Below are positions 1 to 5,714 of a stretch of 7,052 nucleotides of DNA, piece after piece. Numbering within the stretch: the first letter of the stretch is position 1; every line of letters starts with the position of its first letter. The position numbers were made by a program, and so were the translations under genes. Source of the stretch: Anaerolineae bacterium (lineage in GTDB: Bacteria; Chloroflexota; Anaerolineae; Aggregatilineales; Phototrophicaceae); contig JALONY010000095.1 of the NCBI GenBank assembly GCA_025454715.1, positions 1 to 7,052 on the forward strand, given 5' to 3'. The notes beneath the pieces are model-generated. The model made no database searches. It saw only the letters and a list, made by a program, of their open reading frames with translations, and had not been told where the DNA came from.

Positions 1-1
1 C

Positions 2-337
2 GCGTGGGAGGGGGCGTTGCCCGCGCCGCTGATCGATATGGGGATGTTGGGCGGGGCGATGGGTGGGTTTATGGCCTCGGCCAAGCGCGCCGCTGACGAG
101 CAAGCCGACGACGACGCGCCCAAGCCGAAATCGGCCAATTTTCTGGGGGCGGCCATGCAACAGGGTGGCAAGCCGACCACGCAAGACGATGACGATTCGC
201 CCGAGAAGGGGAAGGGCGATTGGGACGCGCCCAAGCCGAAGGGGATGGGCGGCCTCGGTGCGGCGATGCAGCAGGGCGGCAAGGCCGCTGAGGACGACGA
301 CTCGGGCGATGCGCCGTCGGGCAAGCGGGCGGACTGA
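2..337 (+). CDS. C-terminal part of an acidic 37-residue-repeat protein, function unknown
   Basis: The frame is open from the window edge to a TGA at 335-337, so this is most likely the 3' end of a longer gene. A TTG at 17 preceded by a purine-rich GGGAGGGG could instead be a real start, giving 106 residues, and the window cannot decide. The protein is low-complexity and highly charged, with runs of Asp beside Lys/Pro/Gly. It contains a tandem repeat of 37 residues (111 nt): DAPKPK recurs at nt 113-130 and 224-241, each time followed by a near-identical LGAAMQQGGK block and an Asp cluster. An earlier segment (LGGAMGGFMASAKRA) may be a degenerate third copy. There is no membrane segment or catalytic motif. 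The alternating hydrophobic Gly/Ala/Met patch and acidic linker look like repeated short binding motifs on a disordered tail (inference). I do not recognise the family. Confidence 0.6.
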   Translation, partial: AWEGALPAPLIDMGMLGGAMGGFMASAKRAADEQADDDAPKPKSANFLGAAMQQGGKPTTQDDDDSPEKGKGDWDAPKPKGMGGLGAAMQQGGKAAEDDDSGDAPSGKRAD

Positions 338-346
338 CGCGCCCAC

Positions 347-375
347 TTGCGTTTCTGTGGGGATGGGGGTATGAT
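347..375 (+). promoter_or_regulatory. sigma70-type promoter of the tRNA-Arg gene
   Basis: A -35 box TTGCGT (347-352), a 17-nt spacer and a -10 box TATGAT (370-375) match the housekeeping consensus at 4/6 and 5/6 positions. Transcription would start near 382, about 8 nt before the mature tRNA 5' end at 390. That leaves a short leader for RNase P, as expected for a tRNA gene. Confidence 0.7.
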
Positions 376-389
376 GATGTCATGCTTCC

Positions 390-470
390 GCCCCCATAGC
401 TCAGCGGATAGAGCGGATAGAGCGTTGCCCTCCGGAGGCAAAGGCGTAGGTTCGATTCCTACTGGGGGTA
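390..470 (+). tRNA. tRNA-Arg (anticodon CCG) with a 9-nt duplication in the D-arm
   Basis: The cloverleaf can be drawn by hand. The acceptor stem is 390-396 with 463-469 (six Watson-Crick pairs plus a terminal G-U), and the discriminator is A470. The anticodon stem TTGCC/GGCAA (425-429/437-441) encloses the loop CTCCGGA, giving anticodon CCG (432-434), which reads the CGG arginine codon. The variable region is 4 nt. The T-arm is GTAGG/CCTAC with loop TTCGATT (446-462). CCA is not encoded. The oddity is the D-arm: the unit GCGGATAGA occurs twice in perfect tandem (404-412 and 413-421). The gene is therefore 81 nt long; removing one copy gives 72 nt and a normal D-arm, GCTC-AGCGGATA-GAGC. As it stands, either the D-loop is 17 nt or 9 extra nt lie between D-stem and anticodon stem. 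It has its own promoter and terminator. Whether it is functional is open. Confidence 0.9.
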
Positions 471-476
471 CACACG

Positions 477-500
477 AAACCAGCCTACGGGCTGGTTTTT
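477..500 (+). terminator. intrinsic terminator of the tRNA-Arg gene
   Basis: A perfect 9-bp stem, AAACCAGCC (477-485) with GGCTGGTTT (490-498), is closed by the tetraloop TACG. C-UACG-G is the very stable UNCG type. The T-run continues to 500, five T in a row counting the stem. It lies 6 nt after the tRNA and isolates it from the kinase gene. Confidence 0.88.
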
Positions 501-557
501 GCGTTGGGGGGACGGCATCCTCGTGCCCCGTTCCGTGGCCTTGCGCCTATTTCGGCT

Positions 558-586
558 TTGCGCGCTGGGGGCGAAACGGATATAGT
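558..586 (+). promoter_or_regulatory. sigma70-type promoter of the receptor kinase gene
   Basis: A -35 box TTGCGC (558-563), exactly 17 nt, then a -10 box TATAGT (581-586). A start near 593 would give a leader of about 29 nt. That leader contains the purine-rich site AGGGGCGGG (612-620) just before the ATG at 622. Same box style and spacing as the tRNA promoter upstream. Confidence 0.65.
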
Positions 587-621
587 TATGCGAGAGCACA
601 TCCACCGAGCTAGGGGCGGGC

Positions 622-3078
622 ATGAGTTTCGAGACGCTGGTCGGCGAGACCATCGGGCAATACCAAATCCTCGCGCTGCTGGGGCAGGGTGGCATGGGGG
701 CGGTCTATCGCGCCCTCCAGACCAACCTCCAGCGCGAAGTCGCCATCAAGGTCATGTCCCCGGCATTGATTGACCAGCCCGGCTACCTCGAGCGCTTCAA
801 CCGCGAGGCGCGCTTGTCAGCGTCGCTCCAGCACGCCCACATCGTCACCACCTACGATTTCGGCATCATCCAAGACCTGACGTTCGTGGTGATGCAATTG
901 CTGACCGGCGGCTCCTTGGAGCAGCGGATGCGCCAGCGCGGGGCGTTGCAGCCCTCGCCGCGTGAGGTCGCCGAGATGCTGATGGGCATCGCCGAGGCGC
1001 TCGATTACGCGCACAGCAAGCACGTCATCCACCGCGACATCAAACCGGCCAACATCGTGTTCGACGAGATGGGCAAGGCGTATGTGGTCGATTTCGGCAT
1101 CGCCAAGATGCTCGACTCCAACACCAGCGCCCTGACCGGCACCGGCATGTCGATGGGCAGCCCGGCCTATATGCCGCCCGAGCAATGGCGCGGCGAGGAA
1201 GTGCGCCCCGCGTCCGACCAATATGCGCTGGCCGTGACCGCCTATGCCGCCCTGACCGGTCGCTTGCCGTTCGAGGCCACCAGCACCCCGTCGCTGATGT
1301 ACCAGCACCTGCAAAACGAGCCGACCCCGATTCACGTCATCCGCCCCGATTTGCCGTTCGAGATGGTGGCGGTGCTGGGGCGCGCATTGGCCAAGAACCC
1401 CGAGGAGCGCTGGCCGTCGTGCGTGGCCTTTGCCGAGGCGCTGGGCAATACCGTCCCGCCCGAAGCCCCGCAATCGACCGGCTTTTTCGTCTTTCCGCTC
1501 CAGCCGCCCGCGCCGCCCACCGCGTCACGCCGCCCCAGCACCTTTCAGCAATGGACGGGCGTGCGCTCGGTCGAGGAGCAAAACACGCTCATCCCGCCCG
1601 CCAGCCCGCCCACCCAGATGCTGCCCGCCGATTGGAAGCCGCCGACCCCGCCCGCCCAAGCGCGCCGCTCGCGTTGGCCGGTCATCCTCGGGGTTTTGTT
1701 GATGTTGGGGGTGTTGGGGGTTGCCGCTGGCCTGACCTATAACGCGGTCAACACGGCCAACAGCGCCAACGCCACCGGCACGGCCTTGGCGGGGTTGTTC
1801 GCGGCCACGCGCACCCCGACCGAGACCCTACCGCCCAGCCCGACCCCGTCCGAGACCCCGCGCCCGACCGCGACCGATACGCCGCCGCCCAGCGTCACCC
1901 CAACCCACACCTCCAGCCCGACCCAAACGCCGACCCCGACCCCGACCTTGACCCTCACGCCCAGCGCGACCGCCACCCGCACCGCCACCCCGACCAACAC
2001 GCTGAGCTCGCGTCAAATCGCGGCGGCCACCCGCGAGGTGCAATCGACCCTCAACGCCGAGTTTACGGCGTTGGCGGCCATCGACCTGACGGCCACCGCC
2101 ACCCTGTTTACCGCCACGCCCATCCCGACCGAGACCCTGACGCCCAGCCCGACCCCGACCGCCACCCGCACCGCCTCGAACACCCCGACCGCCACCGCCA
2201 GCCTGACCCCCAGCTTGACGCCCTCCAATACCCCGACCCCGACCGCTACCGCCACCCTGACCCCGTCCATCACCCCGACCCCGACCCTCGACGCCACCCG
2301 CGTGCCCGAGGTGGCCTATCAGCTCAACGAGACCTTTGACGACGGCGACGCCGACCGCTTCACCCGCCTGCGCGGGAGCGTCTGGGAGGTCGAGTCGGTC
2401 GATGGCGACCCCGCCTATTGCAACACGGGTGACCGCCCGGGCGACAGCGTGATTTTCTTTGGCGATAGCCGCTGGAGCGCTTATGTCATCGAGGTCGAGG
2501 TGCGCTTTGCCGAGCTGGGCGAGGTGCAGATTTTGGGGCGCTTCGACGGCACGGAGTCGCTACGCGCCTACCGCGCCATCCTCGACGGCATTAACGGCCT
2601 GACCCGCCTGACCTACACCGGCACCGTCAACTCGTTGCTGGGTGAGGAGACGCTACAGATTGAGGCCGAGCGCTGGTATGGCCTACGCATCGAGTTCAAC
2701 GACCGGCGCGTGCGCTATTGGGTCGATAACGTCTTGATTGCCGATACGACCGACAACGGGCGCATCAACGGCTATGGGGCGGTGCTGGCGCGCCAAACCG
2801 CCGCCGTGTGCATCGATAACCTGCGGATTTGGGCGGTCAACCCGCCGGTCGGCGCGCAAATCGGGCGCCCGAACACCCAAGCCAACCTGCGCGAGGAGCC
2901 GAACCCCAACGCGGCGGTCTTGGGCGGCCTGCGCCTGACCGACCAAGTGGTGGTGTTGGCGCGCACCGGCGATAACCTGTGGTTGCAAATCTTGACCGAG
3001 AGCGGCCTGCAAGCGTGGGTCGGGGCGTCGTTCATCGATTTGAGCGGCAGCCTGACCGATTTGCCCGCATTTCGCTAA
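622..3078 (+). CDS. transmembrane Ser/Thr protein kinase with Thr/Pro stalk, ConA-like and SH3b ectodomains
   Basis: A Hanks-type receptor kinase that would phosphorylate Ser/Thr of cytoplasmic proteins in response to an outside cue. The kinase domain (about 14-270) is complete: Gly-rich loop GQGGMGAVY (21-29), VAIK lysine K43, alpha-C glutamate E62, HRDIKPAN with catalytic D139, DFG with D157, and activation segment ending [10 protein letters not shown] Pro-rich linker leads to one membrane helix (about 354-373). Outside follow a Thr/Pro/Ala stalk (about 394-560), a beta-rich domain (about 566-740) resembling concanavalin/LamG folds ([13 protein letters not shown], then [19 protein letters not shown]), and a bacterial SH3 domain (about 746-812; [17 protein letters not shown]). 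The only two outer cysteines, C600 and C730, flank the ConA-like domain and could form a disulfide. There are no PASTA repeats. The ATG at 622 has a good ribosome site about 5 nt upstream and its own promoter. The kinase call is firm; the ectodomain folds are judged by eye, and the ligand is unknown (sugar or wall polymer is a guess). Confidence 0.95.
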   Translation: MSFETLVGETIGQYQILALLGQGGMGAVYRALQTNLQREVAIKVMSPALIDQPGYLERFNREARLSASLQHAHIVTTYDFGIIQDLTFVVMQLLTGGSLEQRMRQRGALQPSPREVAEMLMGIAEALDYAHSKHVIHRDIKPANIVFDEMGKAYVVDFGIAKMLDSNTSALTGTGMSMGSPAYMPPEQWRGEEVRPASDQYALAVTAYAALTGRLPFEATSTPSLMYQHLQNEPTPIHVIRPDLPFEMVAVLGRALAKNPEERWPSCVAFAEALGNTVPPEAPQSTGFFVFPLQPPAPPTASRRPSTFQQWTGVRSVEEQNTLIPPASPPTQMLPADWKPPTPPAQARRSRWPVILGVLLMLGVLGVAAGLTYNAVNTANSANATGTALAGLFAATRTPTETLPPSPTPSETPRPTATDTPPPSVTPTHTSSPTQTPTPTPTLTLTPSATATRTATPTNTLSSRQIAAATREVQSTLNAEFTALAAIDLTATATLFTATPIPTETLTPSPTPTATRTASNTPTATASLTPSLTPSNTPTPTATATLTPSITPTPTLDATRVPEVAYQLNETFDDGDADRFTRLRGSVWEVESVDGDPAYCNTGDRPGDSVIFFGDSRWSAYVIEVEVRFAELGEVQILGRFDGTESLRAYRAILDGINGLTRLTYTGTVNSLLGEETLQIEAERWYGLRIEFNDRRVRYWVDNVLIADTTDNGRINGYGAVLARQTAAVCIDNLRIWAVNPPVGAQIGRPNTQANLREEPNPNAAVLGGLRLTDQVVVLARTGDNLWLQILTESGLQAWVGASFIDLSGSLTDLPAFR
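1801..2296 (+). repeat. Thr/Pro-coding low-complexity repeat tract (kinase stalk)
   Basis: This part of the kinase gene is built from ACC-CCG-ACC type codon repeats encoding Thr-Pro-Thr-Ala. It also contains a longer duplication: 1801-1851 and 2110-2160 align codon for codon, both encoding a block of the form TPTETL-PSPTP after a Leu-Phe pair. The two stalk halves are separated by a less repetitive, possibly helical segment (about residues 464-490, [18 protein letters not shown]). The repeat is GC-rich and prone to slippage. As protein it should form an extended, possibly O-glycosylated spacer (inference). Confidence 0.75.
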
Positions 3079-3233
3079 TCTGTGGCGCGTGGGCGGCGGA
3101 CTCCGACCGCCCATGTCCGGTTTATCCCGCGCTTATGGTACGCTGGTATGCTTTGTGATGTCTGACACAATGGCGCGCCAGATTCGTACAAATTGACGAT
3201 GTGTGCGCGTCTATCTTTAGGAATAATCGACTC
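3079..3233 (+). other. intergenic region between kinase and ABC ATPase with weak signals
   Basis: No gene seen here. A 6-bp hairpin GGGCGG/CCGCCC (3091-3096/3107-3112) follows the kinase stop but has no T-run, so it is at best a weak terminator. An extended -10 element TGGTATGCT (3144-3152) lies 82 nt before the ATPase start and is the better of two promoter candidates. TTGACG (3193-3198) looks like a -35 box but has no good -10 at 16-18 nt; AATAAT at 3222-3227 is too far from it. The ATPase probably has its own promoter here, position uncertain. Confidence 0.35.
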
Positions 3234-3935
3234 ATGAGCGCACCTCGCACCCCCTCCCCCCTCATCCGTTTGTCTGGCTTAACCCGAATGTACCAAGAGG
3301 GCGGCAAACCTCGTCGCGTCTTGGACAACGTCGATCTCGACATCTACGAAGGCGAGTTTTTCGTGATGTTGGGCAAGAGCGGCAGCGGCAAATCGACCTT
3401 GTTGAACCTGATTAGCGGCATCGACAAGGCGGATGGCGGGCAGGTGCGGGTGGGTGACACCGATTTGACGGCGTTGGACGAGCGCCGCCTGACCCTGTTT
3501 CGGCGCGATAACATCGGCATCGTGTTTCAGTTCTTCAACCTGATACCGACCTTGACCGTGCTGGAAAACGTGTTGATGCCGATCGACCTCGGCGGGGGCA
3601 ACCGCGCCGCGGGGCGTGCCACCGGCATGGGCTTGCTGGAGCGGGTGGGTTTGGCCGACCGCGCCAACGCTTTCCCCGACAAGCTGAGCGGTGGCGAGCA
3701 GCAACGGGTGGCGATTGCGCGGGCGTTGGTGCGTGCGCCGCGCTTGGTGCTGGCCGACGAGCCGACCGGCAACCTCGACGACGACACGGGCGAGCGCGTG
3801 CTGAAATTGCTGTTGGAGCTGACCCGTGACGCGGGGCGGACGCTGGTGATGGCGACGCACAACCCCGACATCATGCGTTTGGCCGACCGCGTCGGGCGCT
3901 TGCACGACGGCAAATTGGTGGTCTCGAACCCTTGA
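3234..3935 (+). CDS. ABC transporter ATP-binding protein, LolD/FtsE/MacB-like family
   Basis: A 233-residue ATPase that would power a membrane partner through ATP binding and hydrolysis at the inner face of the membrane. All nucleotide-site motifs are intact: Walker [10 protein letters not shown] (47-55), Q-loop Q99 within [17 protein letters not shown], signature [15 protein letters not shown] (from 151), Walker B LVLADEP with E176 followed by TGNLD, and switch histidine H209. The [16 protein letters not shown] and TGNLD wording is typical of the MJ0796/LolD/MacB/FtsE group, which works with FtsX- or MacB-type permeases in lipoprotein or peptide export or mechanotransmission. No such permease is in the window. 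A GTG at 3201 is in frame, but the ATG at 3234 is preferred: AGGA lies 11 nt upstream and [20 protein letters not shown] is a normal family N-terminus. The substrate cannot be told from sequence. Confidence 0.92.
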   Translation: MSAPRTPSPLIRLSGLTRMYQEGGKPRRVLDNVDLDIYEGEFFVMLGKSGSGKSTLLNLISGIDKADGGQVRVGDTDLTALDERRLTLFRRDNIGIVFQFFNLIPTLTVLENVLMPIDLGGGNRAAGRATGMGLLERVGLADRANAFPDKLSGGEQQRVAIARALVRAPRLVLADEPTGNLDDDTGERVLKLLLELTRDAGRTLVMATHNPDIMRLADRVGRLHDGKLVVSNP

Positions 3936-4047
3936 GATGAGAAATCCATGCTCAAAGCCGATTTTTAGGCTAGGATAGTAAGCAGTGAGATGTAAAGGTT
4001 GCCATAGCCTCGCGCATCTCGGATGGAACATGAAAGGCAGCATTCCC

Positions 4048-4536
4048 ATGGCCGATCCCGACCCGAACACACTCAAATTCATCATGAGCGAACTGCGCGA
4101 TGTGAACAAAGAGACCCGGCGAACGGCAGTCATGAAACTCGGTATGATGGGCGGCGAAACGGCTGTACGCACCCTCATCAACATCGTGGGTGACTGGAAC
4201 GAGGATTTGATCGTGCGGGGGCGCGCCGCTCAGATGCTGGGCATCATGGGCGACCCGCGAGCGGTAGACCCGCTCATCCGCGCCCTCAACGCCCCCGGGT
4301 ATCAGGCGCAACTGCACGCCGCCGAAGCACTGGGCAAGCTGGGCAACAGCCGCGCCGTGCCGCCGTTGCTGACGGTCGCCAACGACCCCAGCCGCGACCG
4401 CGTGCGCTCGGCTGCGCGCACCGCCCTGAAGCAACTGGGTTATGAGGACGCTCCTCTGGGCGCAGCCGTCGAGGTGCTGCCCGCCCCCACGGACTTCGAC
4501 CCCGCTGCACCGGTCTTACAAGAGGTCGAGCCGTAA
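4048..4536 (+). CDS. small HEAT-repeat protein (PBS-lyase HEAT-like)
   Basis: A protein of 162 residues made almost entirely of HEAT-like helical repeats: about 18-48 (ETRRTAVMKLGMMGGETAVRT), 51-82 (RGRAAQMLGIMGDPRAVDPL), 85-113 (HAAEALGKLGNSRAVPPL) and a half repeat 116-132 (VRSAARTALKQLG). The A..LG..GD.RAV.PL pattern is that of PBS-lyase-type HEAT repeats, which usually act as protein-protein scaffolds. No catalytic motif is visible, and a disordered acidic Pro-rich tail (about 133-162) ends the protein. There is no signal peptide, so it should be cytoplasmic. The start is ambiguous: ATG 4048 (AAAGG about 11 nt upstream) gives MADPDPN; ATG 4030 in the same frame would add MKGSIP, and a GTG at 3985 is unlikely. 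It lies 112 nt after the ABC ATPase and 95 nt before the macro-TIR gene; a partnership with the latter is possible but unproven. Confidence 0.85.
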   Translation: MADPDPNTLKFIMSELRDVNKETRRTAVMKLGMMGGETAVRTLINIVGDWNEDLIVRGRAAQMLGIMGDPRAVDPLIRALNAPGYQAQLHAAEALGKLGNSRAVPPLLTVANDPSRDRVRSAARTALKQLGYEDAPLGAAVEVLPAPTDFDPAAPVLQEVEP

Positions 4537-4570
4537 CGCGCCCGACACCCTGCGCCCTCGCGCACTTGCC

Positions 4571-4596
4571 CACCCGCTGACCAGACGGGTGTTTTT
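4571..4596 (+). terminator. intrinsic terminator or attenuator between HEAT and macro-TIR genes
   Basis: The stem CACCCG (4571-4576) with CGGGTG (4586-4591) is followed directly by five T (4592-4596). The 9-nt loop can form two more pairs beside a bulged A. It lies 35 nt after the HEAT gene stop and only 35 nt before the next start codon. It should end the HEAT transcript, at least in part. No strong promoter is visible between it and 4632: CTGACC (4577-4582) and TATCGC (4600-4605) are 17 nt apart but match the consensus poorly. So read-through or attenuation may supply the TIR gene. Confidence 0.75.
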
Positions 4597-4631
4597 GTCT
4601 ATCGCGCCACCGCCCAGAAGGGGTGCCGACC

Positions 4632-5672
4632 ATGAAACTGCTCGATTCCCTGACTGTGCAGTCCTCGCTTGGCGAACATCGCATCGAGCTGTATCTGGGC
4701 GACCTGACCGATATGCCGCCCGAGCAAGCGGTCGATGTGATGGTGGTCTCGGCGTGGCCGAACAATTATCGCCCGTTGAAGGGTACCCTGATTGGCGCAT
4801 TGCAACGGCGCGGCCTGAGCGTGCGCCAATTGGCCGACGACAAGCTGACCGACATGCGCGAGTTCAGCTCGTGTTGGCTGTCCAAGGCCATCGAGACGCC
4901 CGAATACGCGGGGATTCGCTTCAAGCACATGCTGTGTTTCGAGCCGAAGGAGCGCGGCAAAGCGCCCGAGGTGGTCGGCGATATTTACCGCGCCTTGTTG
5001 CCGTTCGTGTTTGGCCCGCCCAACCTGCGCTCGGTGGCGGTGCCGTTGGTGGCCACCGGCAAGCAAGGCACCCCGACCGCCGACCTCTTGGACGCCTTGA
5101 TTGACAACACGGTCAATTGGCTGGGGCGCGGCACCCCGCTGGACGTGGTGCGCATCGTCGAAATCGACCCGTTCAAGGCGGGCGAGATGAAGGGCGCGTT
5201 CGGCTTCCTCAAGAAGCGCTATGCCCGCGCCGCCAAGACCCCCACCCCGTCCGACGGCGGCGATGATGGGTTCGATTATGACGTGTTCATCAGCTACAGC
5301 CGCAAGAACGAAGCCCAAGCCAATTGGCTGTACCAAGAGCTTCAGCGCCAGCGCCCCGAATTACGCTTGTTCATCGACCGCGTGTCGATGCGGGTGGGGG
5401 CGTCGTGGCAACAAAAGCTGTACAAGGCGCTGGACGACTCTAAGCAGGTCGTGGCGTTGCTCTCACCGGACTATATCGCCTCGACCATCTGCCTCGAAGA
5501 GTTCAACATCGCGGTGGCGCGCAACCGTGACCGCGAGGGCGTGTTGGTGCCGATGTTGATTGCCGACAGCAAGTTGCCGACCTATATGCGCCTGATTAAC
5601 TACATCGATTGCCGGGGCGACGTGAACGCCAAGCTGAGCGCGGCCTGCGCGCAACTGGGGCTCGAGGCTTAG
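4632..5672 (+). CDS. divergent macro-like domain fused to a TIR domain
   Basis: A 346-residue two-domain protein. The C-terminal TIR domain (about 214-335) begins FDYDVFISYSRKNE (F214), continues with FIDRVSMRVGASWQQKL, and has the box S284-T-I-C287-L-E-E290. The Cys-x-x-Glu spacing matches the catalytic glutamate position of NAD-cleaving TIR enzymes, making E290 the candidate nucleophile. The N-terminal region (about 16-190) reads as a divergent macro domain: IELYLGDLTDM (GD at 23-24), VDVMVVSAW, GTLIGAL and, after a long insert, SVAVPLVATGKQGTP (139-148), the place of the family's ATG/STG phosphate loop. The usual NAAN signature is missing, so ADP-ribose binding is more likely than hydrolysis. 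An acidic Pro/Gly linker (about 201-213) joins the halves. ATG 4632 has AAGGGG 8 nt upstream; a GTG at 4623 lies inside that site. No membrane segment or signal peptide. A role in NAD-based immunity or signalling is inferred; the TIR call is firm, the macro call moderate. Confidence 0.88.
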   Translation: MKLLDSLTVQSSLGEHRIELYLGDLTDMPPEQAVDVMVVSAWPNNYRPLKGTLIGALQRRGLSVRQLADDKLTDMREFSSCWLSKAIETPEYAGIRFKHMLCFEPKERGKAPEVVGDIYRALLPFVFGPPNLRSVAVPLVATGKQGTPTADLLDALIDNTVNWLGRGTPLDVVRIVEIDPFKAGEMKGAFGFLKKRYARAAKTPTPSDGGDDGFDYDVFISYSRKNEAQANWLYQELQRQRPELRLFIDRVSMRVGASWQQKLYKALDDSKQVVALLSPDYIASTICLEEFNIAVARNRDREGVLVPMLIADSKLPTYMRLINYIDCRGDVNAKLSAACAQLGLEA

Positions 5673-5714
5673 CGCCCGCCAATCCCTCAATCCATCGTGC
5701 AGTGCGGGGCGTCG
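5673..5714. other. convergent intergenic gap
   Basis: Only 42 nt separate the stop of the macro-TIR gene from the stop (TAA on the minus strand) of the permease gene. A weak GC-rich inverted match (GCGCCCGC near 5673, GCGGGGCG near 5704) could form a shared hairpin, but there is no T-run on either strand, so no terminator is called. Confidence 0.4.

Noticed and set aside
390..500. tRNA gene as attachment site of an integrated element
   Set aside because: No integrase gene is in the window, and I saw no second copy of the tRNA 3' end. The duplication is inside the D-arm, not at the 3' end where integrases usually act.
817..1473. Long open frame on the minus strand inside the kinase gene
   Set aside because: It is an antisense shadow of the kinase domain in GC-rich DNA, with a His/Arg/Gly-rich translation and no recognisable motif.
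1801..2296. Regular short repeats that could suggest a CRISPR array
   Set aside because: The repeats follow codon periodicity inside an open reading frame and encode Thr/Pro. There are no constant repeats of 25-40 nt with unique spacers.
3932..4047. Promoter or terminator between ATPase and HEAT genes
   Set aside because: A T-run at 3962-3966 has no stable stem before it, and TAGGAT (3971-3976) has no -35 partner at the right distance. The evidence is too thin to call either.
3279..4184. 301-residue open frame on the minus strand across the ATPase gene
   Set aside because: It overlaps the well-supported ATPase and the HEAT gene start. The translation is rich in His and Gln with no domain, typical of an antisense shadow.
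4623..4631. GTG at 4623 as start of the macro-TIR protein
   Set aside because: Its first base is part of the AAGGGG ribosome site that fits the ATG at 4632 with 8-nt spacing, so ATG is the better start.
4632..5672. Classical Thoeris system (ThsA/ThsB)
   Set aside because: The TIR protein is fused to the macro-like region, and no SIR2-SLOG or macro-transmembrane effector gene is adjacent. The architecture does not match the described two-gene forms.
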